DNA from: Paenibacillus nanensis
GTDB lineage: Bacteria > Bacillota > Bacilli > Paenibacillales > Paenibacillaceae
Assembly: GCF_003583765.1 (NCBI RefSeq)
Contig: NZ_QXQA01000013.1
Coordinates: forward strand, 124,001 to 188,000
Length of the DNA stretch: 64,000 nucleotides
Direction: 5' to 3'
The notes beneath the pieces are model-generated. The model did no database searches. It was given only the letters and a program-made list of their open reading frames with translations, and was not told the DNA's origin. This document shows positions 34,812 to 44,144 of this stretch, one piece after another (the stretch's first letter is position 1; each line of letters begins with the position of its first letter). The position numbers and the translations under genes were made by a program.

Positions 34812-35858
34812 CTATAATAAACCGCCGTATCCCATTTCTATAATATCCTCGCGTCTTATCCGGTCGCCTGCCAATATTCGAGGCAGGAGCACGTCGAAAG
34901 AAGTATAAGGATCATGCATGACACAGCCAGGCAAGCCCATAATCGGCACTTCGCCTATATAACCGGTCAGCAGCATCGAACCCGGCAGCATCGGCGTGCC
35001 GTAGCTTACGACTTCCGCCCCGGCTGCCTGAATCGCACCCGGTGTGCGGTCATCCGGATCTACCGACATTCCGCCTGTTACCAGTATCATATCATACCCT
35101 TGCCCGAGCAAGTAGTGTATTTCCTTGACAATTGTATGTCGATCGTCCGGAGCGAAGCGCTGCTCCGCTACTTCGGAGCCTAACGCCTGAAGCTTATGAC
35201 GAACAGCAGGTCCGAACTTATCCTGGATCCTGCCGTTATAAACCTCGCTCCCGGTCGTCAGCAGCCCTGCCCGCAGCTTGCGGAACGGCCTCACGCGAAG
35301 CGGCGCGATGCCGCCTTGGCGCGCGCGGTAATCATGCGCGATCTCCTCCGCTTGCTCCACCTTTGATTTCGGAACGAACAAGGGGATGGCGCGTGTCGCC
35401 GCAATGGAGCCGCCCGCCTGAACGACCGTATTCGACTTAACCGTCGCAAGCGCGATTTCGCCTAGCCGGTTAATGGCCTCGACAACCTGACGATCAATTT
35501 GGGCCAGTCCCAGCATGGAGGATTTCAGACTCACTTTGCCTTCGTGAGGCTCGGACAACGTCAAATTGTCGCCGGCCAGCGCCCGGGCCATACGAATGGC
35601 CGCATCATCTTCATGCAGATCGGAATCCCCGAGCTCCAAGATGTAAATATGCTCTTTCCCGATATCGAGCAGGCTGGGAATATCCTCTTCCTTAATGAGA
35701 TGGCCTTTTTTGAACAGCCGTCCTTTAAACTCCCCGGGCACAATACGGGTCAAATCATGCGCCAGCCTTAATCCGACCGCATCATAGACGGATACTTCCT
35801 TCAGCTGTGTCGCGCTGGGGCGACTCTCGCTCTTTCCATCCATTTCCTCTTCCATCAT
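34812..35858 (-). CDS. Molybdopterin-binding (MoeA/MoaB-fold) protein
   Basis: 348 residues. The C-terminal half holds the MoCF-biosynthesis fold: KLRAGLLTTGSEVYNGRI, then DMILVTGGMSVDPDDRTPGA, and PMLPGSMLLTGY. The N-terminal half is a separate domain of about 180 residues rather than a full MoeA. It is likely to act on the dithiolene cofactor precursor, or in its insertion. The ATG overlaps the mogA stop, so coupled translation is expected. Paired with mogA and moaC. Confidence 0.82.
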   Translation of the reverse strand: MMEEEMDGKSESRPSATQLKEVSVYDAVGLRLAHDLTRIVPGEFKGRLFKKGHLIKEEDIPSLLDIGKEHIYILELGDSDLHEDDAAIRMARALAGDNLTLSEPHEGKVSLKSSMLGLAQIDRQVVEAINRLGEIALATVKSNTVVQAGGSIAATRAIPLFVPKSKVEQAEEIAHDYRARQGGIAPLRVRPFRKLRAGLLTTGSEVYNGRIQDKFGPAVRHKLQALGSEVAEQRFAPDDRHTIVKEIHYLLGQGYDMILVTGGMSVDPDDRTPGAIQAAGAEVVSYGTPMLPGSMLLTGYIGEVPIMGLPGCVMHDPYTSFDVLLPRILAGDRIRREDIIEMGYGGLL

Positions 35859-36349
35859 CCGTTATGCTCTCCCAACTGTTCTGACAATATGCCGAGCGCA
35901 TGCGGAAGCTGGTCCATTATCGCCATTAAGCTTTCGTGCACGCCTTTGGGGCTTCCTGGCAGATTGACGATCAGCGAGCTGCCGCGAATGCCGCAAACGC
36001 CTCTCGAGAGCATCGCGCGCCTTGTTTTTTGGAGAGCGCCCATTCGCATCGCTTCCGCGAGACCAGGCACTTGACGGTCAATGACCTTCAAGGTAGCTTC
36101 CGGCGTAATATCGCGCGGAGCTAAACCGGTTCCCCCCGTCGTCAGCACAAGATCGGCTTGGTAATATTCCGTCATTTCGATAATAGCCGCCATAATTTCA
36201 TCCTGCTCATCCGGCACGATACGATAATCGACGATGACGCCGCCCAGCTCCTCCTCTACCAGCTCCCGGATGACCTGTGCGCTCGTGTCCTCGCGTTCCC
36301 CGCGCGAGCCTTTGTCGCTTGCCGTCAATATAGCAACCTTCCACTGCAT
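35855..36349 (-). CDS. mogA: Molybdenum cofactor biosynthesis protein MogA/MoaB
   Basis: 164 residues, typical length. It starts MQWKVAILTASDKGSRGERE, has the motif DLVLTTGGTGLAPRDITPEA, and ends in NLPGSPKGVHESL, all hallmark elements of MogA. It adenylylates molybdopterin before metal insertion. GGGAGG lies 7 bases before ATG. Overlaps the downstream molybdopterin-binding gene. Confidence 0.93.
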   Translation of the reverse strand: MQWKVAILTASDKGSRGEREDTSAQVIRELVEEELGGVIVDYRIVPDEQDEIMAAIIEMTEYYQADLVLTTGGTGLAPRDITPEATLKVIDRQVPGLAEAMRMGALQKTRRAMLSRGVCGIRGSSLIVNLPGSPKGVHESLMAIMDQLPHALGILSEQLGEHNG

Positions 36350-36389
36350 ATCTATTCCTCCCGTCTCGTATTTCGATCTAGAGGTCTTT

Positions 36390-36857
36390 CTAGCGCCGGT
36401 AATCCCCGCTTTTCCCGCCCGATTTCGCCATAAGCTGCGTCGGGCCGATGACCATGTCCTTCTGCAATGCCTTGCACATATCGTATACCGTAAGAGCGGC
36501 GGCGGATACGGCGGTCAGCGCCTCCATCTCCACCCCGGTTTTCCCTGTCGTCTTCACAGTTCCTTCTATATAAAGCTCATCTTCTCCGTTATCGCCGAAC
36601 GTTATATTTACGCCCGTCAACGATAGAGGATGACACATTGGGATCCAATCCGATGTTTTTTTGGCTGCCATAATGCCGGCAACCTGCGCGACGGCAAGCA
36701 CGTCGCCTTTGCCGATTTTGCCCTCCTTAATGCGAAGCAGCGTTTCGGGATTCATCCGAACCGTTGTCTGTGCCGTCGCCTCCCGGGAGGTCACTTCCTT
36801 CTCCGATATATCGACCATACGGGCTCTTCCCTGGTCATTGAAGTGAGTTAACTCCAT
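36390..36857 (-). CDS. moaC: Cyclic pyranopterin monophosphate synthase MoaC
   Basis: 155 residues. Hallmarks: [34 protein letters not shown] and the [20 protein letters not shown] helix plus the late Lys-rich tail. MoaC turns the MoaA product into cyclic pyranopterin monophosphate. It is the first of the cofactor genes here, ahead of mogA by 40 bases. Confidence 0.95.
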   Translation of the reverse strand: MELTHFNDQGRARMVDISEKEVTSREATAQTTVRMNPETLLRIKEGKIGKGDVLAVAQVAGIMAAKKTSDWIPMCHPLSLTGVNITFGDNGEDELYIEGTVKTTGKTGVEMEALTAVSAAALTVYDMCKALQKDMVIGPTQLMAKSGGKSGDYRR

Positions 36858-36873
36858 ATGTACCGCCCCTTCC

Positions 36874-37503
36874 TCATCTGCCGTCCGCTTGCTGCGAACT
36901 ATAAAACGCTTGCTCCGTCACAACGCCGTCAAGGCGAAGATCATGAGCCTCCAACGGTACACGTTCTACAAGCTGGGCTTCAAATCCTGCTCCGATCCAT
37001 AGAAGTTTTTGTCTCCGGCTCTCCGCCAGACGAATGGCATGCTCGGCGAACCGGTCATAATAGCCCGCGCCATAGCCCATTCGGCCGCCTTGCCGGTCGA
37101 ACGCAAGACCAGGCACAACAACGGCATCCGGCAGATAGTCCGCTGGCAGTGCGGCAATCCGGGCAGGATCAGGCTCCCTAATGCCGTAAGCGCCTGCCGT
37201 CAGCTGGCTCCAGCTTTCCAGCCGGTAAAGCGTCATTGTTCGAGCCTCCGGGATGCATCGAGGAAGGATCAGCTCAATCCCATTCTCCCAGCACCATTCT
37301 ATGAAAGGATCCAAGCTCAGCTCGCTTCGAAACGAGGCATAAGCCATAACGGATTTCATACCGCTTGCCTCCGCCCATTCGATAAGCCGATTACAAGCCG
37401 CCTCCGAGCGCTTTCGCCGGAGCTCTTCCGCAATGGCTTCCCTCTTGTTTTTCATTTCCAGGCGGAAGGCCGCTTTATCCTGCCATCCGTGATACTGAGC
37501 CAT
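36874..37503 (-). CDS. 5-formyltetrahydrofolate cyclo-ligase
   Basis: 209 residues. N-terminal Lys-rich start ([16 protein letters not shown]), then [23 protein letters not shown], the family hallmark that binds ATP and folate. It turns 5-formyl-THF to 5,10-methenyl-THF. GAGG is upstream of ATG. It precedes moaC by 16 bases and may share its transcript. Divergent from the ABC-F gene. Confidence 0.94.
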   Translation of the reverse strand: MAQYHGWQDKAAFRLEMKNKREAIAEELRRKRSEAACNRLIEWAEASGMKSVMAYASFRSELSLDPFIEWCWENGIELILPRCIPEARTMTLYRLESWSQLTAGAYGIREPDPARIAALPADYLPDAVVVPGLAFDRQGGRMGYGAGYYDRFAEHAIRLAESRRQKLLWIGAGFEAQLVERVPLEAHDLRLDGVVTEQAFYSSQQADGR

Positions 37504-37655
37504 TCCACCTCATCCGTTCTATGCTGCAGCATCGTTATTTTTCTTGTAGTGTACCATTGTTAAGCAGATTTCGCCAATCTTGGCGCTAGTTTGTGGTAAA
37601 CTAGAGAGAAGCATCGCAAACTGATTTTTTGCAATCATGAAGTGGAGGTTCCTTT

Positions 37656-39593
37656 ATGCTGCTGCAAGTTTCTAATATTTCAAAAAGCTATGGCGTCAGC
37701 GCCATTCTATCTCATATATCCATGCAAGTGCTGCCGAGAGAACGGATCGGACTAGTCGGCGTGAACGGCGCCGGCAAATCGACGCTATTAAAAATTATTG
37801 CCGGCGAGATCGTGCCGGATTCCGGCGAAATCCATAAAGCGAAGGATATAAGGCTCGGCTACTTGGCACAGAACAGCGGCCTGCAATCCGACCGTACCAT
37901 TATTGAAGAAATGCGGGCGGTATTCGCCAAATTGATCGAAACGGAAAATGAGCTGCGTGAGCTCGAGGTCAAAATCGCCGATCCGGACCTGCATTCCGAC
38001 GAGAAGAAATATGCCGAAATATTGGACCGTTACGCGAAACGCTCCGATTGGTTCAGGGAGCAAGGCGGTTTCGAGATCAATACGCGCATCAATAGCGTCC
38101 TTCACGGCATGGGATTCGGAGCCTTCGACCCCCATACACCGATTGCAACGCTAAGCGGCGGTCAAAAAACACGTCTCGCGCTTGCCCGGATTCTGCTTCA
38201 AGCGCCGGATTTGTTAATGCTCGACGAGCCTACCAACTACTTGGATATCGAAACGTTAACCTGGCTGGAATCCTACCTGCGCGGCTATCCTGGCGCGATC
38301 GTGGTTGTCTCTCATGACCGTTATTTCCTAGATGCGTTAGTGGACACAATAATCGAGATCGAACGGCATTCCGCCAAACGATATACAGGCAACTACAGCC
38401 GATTCCTTGAGCTTAAAGCCGCAGAATACGAAACGAATCTTAAGCATTACGAAAAGCAGCAGGAAGAAATCGAGCGAATGGAGCAGTTCATTCAACGCAA
38501 TATTGTCCGCGCTTCCACAACGAAGCGCGCGCAAAGCCGGCGTAAGGCGCTCGAAAAAATGGAACGTCTGGACAAGCCGCTTGGCGATCTGAAGAAGGCG
38601 CATTTCACCTTCGAGATCGAACGGATGACAGGCAATGATGTATTGACCGTCGAGAACTTATCCGTAAGCTTTCCGGGCCGCGATCAGCCATTATTTAAGA
38701 ACGTTAACTTTAAGCTGAACCGCGGAGAGACAGTAGCTCTCATCGGACCTAACGGCATCGGCAAATCGACACTGCTCAAAACGCTGGTCGGGCAATTGAG
38801 TCCAACTACCGGCACGATCCAGTTCGGCTCTCACGTCAAGCTCGGCTATTACGACCAGGAGCATACGAGATTAAATGGTCAAAACACGGTTCTGGAGGAG
38901 GTTTGGAGTACCTATCCTCATCTGGAGGAAACCCGAATCCGCACCGTGCTGGGCAACTTCCTGTTCAGCGGCGAAGATGTCCTGAAACGAATTTCTTCGT
39001 TAAGCGGCGGCGAGAAAGCCCGCGTATCGTTAGCCAAGCTCATGCTAGCCCAAGCGAACGTCCTTATACTGGACGAGCCCACCAACCATTTGGACTTGTA
39101 TAGCAAGGAAGTATTGGAGTCTGCTTTGCTCGATTACGAAGGCACGTTATTTTTCATTTCGCATGACCGTTACTTCCTGAACAAAATGGCGGAACGCATT
39201 GTCGAACTCGGACCTAACGGCGTTCAGCATTTCCTGGGAAATTATGACGAAATGTTGGATAAAAAACAAGAAATCGAAGAAGCGGCGCAAGAAGCTTTAG
39301 AGTCACGAAACGCGGCGAAGAAAGCGGCTGCCACAGTCGAGGCCCCTCCGGCTAGCTCTTATGAGGCGGAGAAACAAGCGAAGCGCGAAGAACGCAACCG
39401 CCAGCGGAAAGCCGAGCAGCTGGAGAACGAAATTGCGCAGCTTGAAGAGCAAATCGCCCTGCTGGAAGAGCAGCTCACCGATCCCGAAGTTTTCGGGAAC
39501 TATGTGCGGGTGCAAGAGCTGCAGGCCGAAATCGACACCAAAAGAGCAGCGCTTGCCGAAGCTTATGAGCAATGGGAGCAATATATGGTGTAA
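37656..39593 (+). CDS. ABC-F family ATPase (YdiF-like)
   Basis: 645 residues with two ABC domains. First Walker A GVNGAGKSTLLK with signature LSGGQKTRLALARI and Walker B LMLDEPTNYLD; second GPNGIGKSTLLK, LSGGEKARVSLAKL and LILDEPTNHLD. A basic linker lies between them and a coiled-coil tail (residues about 555-640) follows. No membrane helix. ABC-F proteins act on ribosomes. Length and tail match B. subtilis YdiF. GGAGG lies 7 bases before ATG. Confidence 0.92.
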   Translation: MLLQVSNISKSYGVSAILSHISMQVLPRERIGLVGVNGAGKSTLLKIIAGEIVPDSGEIHKAKDIRLGYLAQNSGLQSDRTIIEEMRAVFAKLIETENELRELEVKIADPDLHSDEKKYAEILDRYAKRSDWFREQGGFEINTRINSVLHGMGFGAFDPHTPIATLSGGQKTRLALARILLQAPDLLMLDEPTNYLDIETLTWLESYLRGYPGAIVVVSHDRYFLDALVDTIIEIERHSAKRYTGNYSRFLELKAAEYETNLKHYEKQQEEIERMEQFIQRNIVRASTTKRAQSRRKALEKMERLDKPLGDLKKAHFTFEIERMTGNDVLTVENLSVSFPGRDQPLFKNVNFKLNRGETVALIGPNGIGKSTLLKTLVGQLSPTTGTIQFGSHVKLGYYDQEHTRLNGQNTVLEEVWSTYPHLEETRIRTVLGNFLFSGEDVLKRISSLSGGEKARVSLAKLMLAQANVLILDEPTNHLDLYSKEVLESALLDYEGTLFFISHDRYFLNKMAERIVELGPNGVQHFLGNYDEMLDKKQEIEEAAQEALESRNAAKKAAATVEAPPASSYEAEKQAKREERNRQRKAEQLENEIAQLEEQIALLEEQLTDPEVFGNYVRVQELQAEIDTKRAALAEAYEQWEQYMV

Positions 39594-39600
39594 TTACAAC

Positions 39601-39631
39601 AGCAGCCTCATGACTTCGTCATGAGGCTGCT
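39601..39631. terminator. Bidirectional terminator between ABC-F and comA-like genes
   Basis: AGCAGCCTCATGAC and GTCATGAGGCTGCT are perfect 14-bp arms around a TTC loop. It lies between the ends of convergent genes. No long T-run is seen. Confidence 0.7.
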
Positions 39632-39644
39632 GCTCTGATTACCG

Positions 39645-40295
39645 TTAGTACTGCTCCATGCTGATAAGCCCTAATCGCTTCGCTTCACGAATGGCCTCAG
39701 ACCGGGATCTAACATTCAGCTTCTCGAATATTTTGGTCAGCTGATATTCGACATTGCGCTGGCTGACATGAAGAATACTGGCTAGCTCTTTGTTGCTTAC
39801 GCCGGCGGCCACCTCATGCAGAATCGTCATTTCCTTCTCGTTAATGGACACGTCCTCGATAGACAGCTCCGGCCTTGAGATGGACACTTCATTTCTGCGA
39901 AGCTGCTTCAGCAGCGAGATTGGAATGACCGCCTCTCCACGGAGCGCGCATCGAATCGAATTATGCAGCTGCTCCCTCGATGCGGTTTTTGAGATAAAAC
40001 CGGACACTCCGGATTCAATCAGCAGATTAAAATGGGTGCCGATTTCGTAGCCCGAATAAATAATCACCTTGCGTTCAGGGTCGTTCTGAATCAGCCGCTT
40101 CGTTAATTCCAAGCCGCTAATTCCAGGCATATTCAAATCGCATAAAATAATATCAAACGGCTCGGAGTGCACTTTGTCGAGCGCCTCCAGCGCAGACAAT
40201 GCAACCGTCACCTTCATTTCGCCATCCTGCTCGATCATCGTTTTGGTCCCTTCGCCTACAGACGGATGATCATCAACTAATAAGATACGAATCAT
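39645..40295 (-). CDS. ComA-like LuxR/NarL response regulator
   Basis: 216 residues, close to ComA of B. subtilis (about 214). Receiver domain starts MIRILLVDDHPSVGEG with the phosphorylated Asp in LCDLNMPGISG near residue 53; a LuxR helix-turn-helix ends the protein (LHEVAAGVSNKELASILHVS, QRNVEYQLTKIFEKLNVRSR). ATG at 40295 has GAGGGG upstream; the frame open to 40394 is inside the kinase gene. It overlaps the comP-like kinase by 23 bases and closes a comQ-comX-comP-comA order. The regulon is unknown. Confidence 0.88.
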   Translation of the reverse strand: MIRILLVDDHPSVGEGTKTMIEQDGEMKVTVALSALEALDKVHSEPFDIILCDLNMPGISGLELTKRLIQNDPERKVIIYSGYEIGTHFNLLIESGVSGFISKTASREQLHNSIRCALRGEAVIPISLLKQLRRNEVSISRPELSIEDVSINEKEMTILHEVAAGVSNKELASILHVSQRNVEYQLTKIFEKLNVRSRSEAIREAKRLGLISMEQY

Positions 40296-42669
40296 GAGAA
40301 ATTCCCCTCTCCGACAATCCATTCGACATAATAACCGGCATGAGAATGATGACTTCAAGACCTTTGCCGGGCTCGGAATAGAAGGAGATGTCACCCTCCA
40401 AGCTCGCTACGCGTTCCTTAATTCCCGATAAGCCCATATGCTCAAACGACTCCACCATATGGTTGACGTCCATACCGACGCCGTCGTCTTGATATCTGAA
40501 ATAAATCGTTCCTTCCCGAAGCTCGAGCTCCAGCTGCACCAGCTTGGCTCCGGCATGCTTGTCCGCATTGCGGAGCAGCTCCTGAACAATCCGGTATATC
40601 GCGGTAATCTGCTCTTCGTCGAGCTGCTCATGGAAAGGCGCGGAACGAAACTGCACTTCAAAATTCACCCGCATTTGGGTATGCTCAATGATCGATTCAA
40701 CGGCTTCCACGACGCCCATTTCCTTCAGCAGCGGCGGACGAAGCTCATTGCAGGTCTCGCGAATCTGGTGAATGACATCGAGCAGTCCCTCTTTGATCTG
40801 CTCGAGCTCGCCTCCAAGCTTATCCGTAAGCGGATGATCCATCATGACCGCTTCCAGCTTCCGGTACCAGATTAACTGGTCCTGCAAGGCGGAATCGTGC
40901 AAATCGGCCGCAAGCTTGCGCCTTTCGTTCTCCGACAACAGAAATAACATGCGGAGCACCCACGGCGAAGTCGTCTGTTCCTTCCGCACCTCGGATTCCA
41001 GATCTTCAATTAATCCTTCTATTAAATACAGATTTTCGAACACGATGCTCGAATAGTTCGCCATCGTCTTCAGCCATCGTATCTCATCCGTGTTGAACCG
41101 CGTGTGGTTTGTTTTAAGTCCGATCCACAGCACATGATAGCGCGAGCGCTGCTTGCCGATAATGAGTCCAAGCCCATACGGCAAATCGATCAGTTCGCCA
41201 AGCTTAAACGTGCTGACGATCCCGAGCAGAAAATCGGCCGTCACCTTCACTTCCTGGTCATCGGTCATCGGATACACCGTCTGCTCCTCTTGGTCTACGA
41301 TAAGGAAGGTGAGCCGGTTAACAGGAAGCAGTGAACTGATCTCTTGCTTCAGCACGGCTTCGAGGTCTGCCTGCTTCATCACCCTGGCTACGCTTCGAGA
41401 GAATCGGTCCAAGCTGTCCTGATAGCTGTACATCGCTTTGAAAATTTTGGGACGGAAGCGCTGATCGATCTGCTCCTTGGCGTATAAGAACAGCGTCATG
41501 CCGATAAACGCGATTAAAAAGAGATAGAACCAATACGCCCAAACGCCCGGCACGCTTCTGAGAAGCAGCAGAGATACCGCCGTAGCGACCAAAACCGCCG
41601 GGATCAGGGACAATGCCGTATAGTACTTAAAGCGCGTTAAAATAAAGTCGATGTCGAACAGCTGGTTCGAAGTCGATAGGTAAAAATAAACAATCGGCAA
41701 AACGAACAAAAATAAAGCCGTAAACGCGGCCGGCAAAATCTGCTTCTGCCCTAATAGAAGAGGAAGCAAATTCATCGTGGCAAACGGCGAAAACGCGATA
41801 ACATGGGAAGTCAGGGTAATCGTAAACAAAGATTTCAGCTTGGAGCGTCTGTGCTTCATGAACTTATGGACAAGATGGTACAGACAAATTAAGTTGCCTA
41901 TCAGAACAACTCCGCCGAAAGCGATCTTAATAAAAGAGAGCACCTCGAACTCAAATAGGTTCGTCCATATGTAAAGCAAGCTGAATGCGCTTACTGACCC
42001 TGCCAAAATAAACAAAGACCGAAGCGCTCTGGCGCTTATAAATTGCGTGTTAAACCTCTGGAGATAAATGTTCATGAACTTCATAAAGATTAAGGAGATG
42101 ATCGGAAGAATCACATAGATGACCGAAAGCCCGACCGGATCGCTGCGGTGGGAAGCCGCGGAGCTGTAATAGCAAATGCCGATCGACATAAAAAATAGGA
42201 TAAGCATGCGAGCCGCAGGATCGTCCTTACGCTTCACGTACAGAAATGCGGAAAATGCAAAAAAGATCAGCAACGATATTCCGGGCACGTAGAGCTGAAG
42301 CATAAGCTCCTTTGTGGAATAGCCGCTGGTCCAATCTTTCGTAAATTGGATGAATGCAGTCGTGCCGTCCTTATGTTTGACAAGGACGTGATCCGCGTAT
42401 TCAAGCGAATGATATTTGATGACGTTCTTATAATGATGAGCCGGCTGATCGTTCACGGTCATAATTTGATCGCCGGGACTAATCCCTAAAGTCTTAGCCT
42501 GGCTGCCGGGCTCAACGGATTGAACGATATAGACTTGTTCCGATTCTTTCGCAAGCAGGACCCCAATTGACGGCATTCCCGTAATCACAACCGTCAAATA
42601 AACAAGAACAGCGACAAAAGAAGAAAAGAAGAGGATTGTACTTATGCGGTTATATGATGTCGTTCTCAT
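40273..42669 (-). CDS. ComP-like pheromone sensor kinase with PDZ domain
   Basis: 798 residues. A first helix (ILFFSSFVAVLVYLTVVITG), then an extracytoplasmic PDZ domain (residues about 45-110: VQSVEPGSQAKTLGISPGDQ), about seven further helices to residue about 380, a GAF-like region and a NarL-type kinase core. The phospho-His is near residue 591 in LAADLHDSALQDQ; the HATPase has RNADKHAGAK and GLSGIKERV. The size, helix bundle and PDZ-like loop fit ComP. GGATGAGG precedes ATG. It lies 23 bases after the small comX-like gene. Confidence 0.88.
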   Translation of the reverse strand: MRTTSYNRISTILFFSSFVAVLVYLTVVITGMPSIGVLLAKESEQVYIVQSVEPGSQAKTLGISPGDQIMTVNDQPAHHYKNVIKYHSLEYADHVLVKHKDGTTAFIQFTKDWTSGYSTKELMLQLYVPGISLLIFFAFSAFLYVKRKDDPAARMLILFFMSIGICYYSSAASHRSDPVGLSVIYVILPIISLIFMKFMNIYLQRFNTQFISARALRSLFILAGSVSAFSLLYIWTNLFEFEVLSFIKIAFGGVVLIGNLICLYHLVHKFMKHRRSKLKSLFTITLTSHVIAFSPFATMNLLPLLLGQKQILPAAFTALFLFVLPIVYFYLSTSNQLFDIDFILTRFKYYTALSLIPAVLVATAVSLLLLRSVPGVWAYWFYLFLIAFIGMTLFLYAKEQIDQRFRPKIFKAMYSYQDSLDRFSRSVARVMKQADLEAVLKQEISSLLPVNRLTFLIVDQEEQTVYPMTDDQEVKVTADFLLGIVSTFKLGELIDLPYGLGLIIGKQRSRYHVLWIGLKTNHTRFNTDEIRWLKTMANYSSIVFENLYLIEGLIEDLESEVRKEQTTSPWVLRMLFLLSENERRKLAADLHDSALQDQLIWYRKLEAVMMDHPLTDKLGGELEQIKEGLLDVIHQIRETCNELRPPLLKEMGVVEAVESIIEHTQMRVNFEVQFRSAPFHEQLDEEQITAIYRIVQELLRNADKHAGAKLVQLELELREGTIYFRYQDDGVGMDVNHMVESFEHMGLSGIKERVASLEGDISFYSEPGKGLEVIILMPVIMSNGLSERGISHDSYLIS

Positions 42670-42692
42670 GCAATCCTCATCCTTTCAGACTA

Positions 42693-42857
42693 CTATTCCC
42701 ACATGTAAGAATATCCGCTTTCTTTCTTGTCCTTCAGTTCGTCCAAAAGAGCTTTTTGTTCGGCTGAGGAAACTCCTGCTAGTTGAAGCTGTCCACCCAT
42801 TGCCATAGACAGTTTTTCAGTGCTGTTCACCAATTGACGAATCGTTTCTTTCAACAT
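42693..42857 (-). CDS. ComX-like pheromone precursor peptide
   Basis: 54 codons. The predicted peptide begins MLKETIRQLVNSTEKLSMAM, continues with AGVSSAEQKALLDELKD and ends SGYSYMWE. The single Trp is the next-to-last residue, the place where ComX pheromones are prenylated by ComQ. GGAGG lies 7 bases upstream. The gene lies exactly between the ComQ-like synthase and the ComP-like kinase, 23 bases before the latter. ComX precursors vary widely and are not expected to match by similarity; the case rests on position, size and the C-terminal Trp. Mature length and prenyl group cannot be told. Confidence 0.85.
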   Translation of the reverse strand: MLKETIRQLVNSTEKLSMAMGGQLQLAGVSSAEQKALLDELKDKKESGYSYMWE

Positions 42858-42986
42858 TTGAATTCCTCCGCTTCTCTTAATCTATTAAAAATCTTTAGTA
42901 CATTTATACTATATCAACAAATGGGAGATGCGCCAACGCAAACATCATTCGTATTTACCGAAATGACCTTTGCGTGATTTGCGCGC

Positions 42987-43922
42987 CTATTCCTCCTTAA
43001 ATTTGCCTTGAAGCAGATTAAGCAGCCGTTCCTTCCACGTAGAATCCGCATCAAGCCCCGCAAGTTTCTCCTCAAACCGATTATAGTGCATTCGGCTTAC
43101 AACCGAACCGTAGAGAGCAGCTCCTGACTGTTCGCACGTCTGTAAAAATAATGCTTTGTGCCCAGCCGCCTCCGACAGGTCGATTCCTCCCGCATAATAC
43201 GCTTTGAGCCAACCGGACTGCTCTTCCGGACTTTCTAGGAGATACAGCGTTAGGAGCGTTCGCTTGCGGTTAAGGAAGTCGCTTTTTTCGTCCCATCGCA
43301 GCAGATCTCGAATATCGTTGCGCAGCTGCGCTGCAATGCCCAGCTCTGCCGCATAGTCGGCAACGTCCGGGTGCCACGGACGACCCGCCAGCATAACACC
43401 CGCCATGCAGGCCAGCACGAGGAGCGATGCCGATTTCTGCCGAACCATCTCTAGGTAGGCGTCTTCATCCGGTATGTCGTTCATGAGATCCAGCATTTGC
43501 CCGTTCGCCGATTGGAGGAGCTGCCTGTTCATCATATCGGCCAGCTCGCCGCGCATCGCAGCATTTGGAGCCGCGCGAAGCAGCGCTTGCTGGGACAGGG
43601 TGATGAGAGAAGTCGCAATATGCAAAGAAAGAGCATGGGGAATGTTCATCCATGGTTTGGAAGGCGCATCCCCATCCTCTAAATCATCCAAAATATCCGA
43701 GGCGAGAATAAACAGCTCGATTGCCGCTGACGCCGCTTCGATATCTGCATTTTGCCCGCCGAACATTCGATAGTGAATATTCGTCAGCTCGCCGAACATC
43801 ATCTTCTCCTCTTGCTTGTCCGCAATAAACTGGAGCGTATAACGGGCGAGAGGCTCGGCGCTGAACCAGGCTAGAACGATCTCTTTCATTTTTGATCCGA
43901 CACGAGAATTGAACTCTATCAA
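42987..43922 (-). CDS. ComQ-like isoprenyl transferase (polyprenyl synthase fold)
   Basis: 311 residues. It has the first Asp-rich motif as ILASDILDDLEDGD and the second as LRNDIRDLLRWDEKSDFLNR, the two metal-binding sites of trans-prenyl synthases. Length and weak similarity outside these motifs fit ComQ, which attaches a prenyl group to the Trp of ComX and processes it. TTG at 43922 has GGAGGT 6-7 bases upstream. It lies 129 bases before the comX-like gene. A TATAAT box is at 43953-43958. Confidence 0.87.
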   Translation of the reverse strand: MIEFNSRVGSKMKEIVLAWFSAEPLARYTLQFIADKQEEKMMFGELTNIHYRMFGGQNADIEAASAAIELFILASDILDDLEDGDAPSKPWMNIPHALSLHIATSLITLSQQALLRAAPNAAMRGELADMMNRQLLQSANGQMLDLMNDIPDEDAYLEMVRQKSASLLVLACMAGVMLAGRPWHPDVADYAAELGIAAQLRNDIRDLLRWDEKSDFLNRKRTLLTLYLLESPEEQSGWLKAYYAGGIDLSEAAGHKALFLQTCEQSGAALYGSVVSRMHYNRFEEKLAGLDADSTWKERLLNLLQGKFKEE

Positions 43923-43952
43923 GTTCAGACCTCCAAAAAGCCATAATAACCC

Positions 43953-43958
43953 ATTATA
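43953..43958 (-). promoter_or_regulatory. -10 box ahead of the comQ-like gene
   Basis: TATAAT on the minus strand about 30 bases before the TTG start. The matching -35 region is poor, which would fit control by an activator such as ComA, but no clear ComA-type palindrome was found here. Confidence 0.4.
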
Positions 43959-44144
43959 CTATGAATTTCGACTGGATACATCCTCCCCAGCCTTCTTTTT
44001 AATCCCCTCCTCGTTTCGTTTGTTCAAGAGAAGCGCGATCATCTCCATTCTTTTCTCGATTATGCTTCTGCGAACTGGTGTCAAATGGCCGCCGCGGTCT
44101 CCGAAGTTAAAGCTCTTAAACTTCAACACCTCCTGCTTCACCAA
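43959..44144 (-). CDS. Possible small basic protein after the ABC ATPase gene
   Basis: An open frame of up to 61 codons overlapping the ABC ATPase end, rich in Arg and Lys (PVRRSIIEKRMEMIALLLNK). No ideal ribosome-site spacing was found, and I do not recognise it. It may be a chance frame or a short remnant of a membrane partner gene. Listed only because it fills the space between the ABC gene and comQ. Confidence 0.25.
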   Translation of the reverse strand: MVKQEVLKFKSFNFGDRGGHLTPVRRSIIEKRMEMIALLLNKRNEEGIKKKAGEDVSSRNS

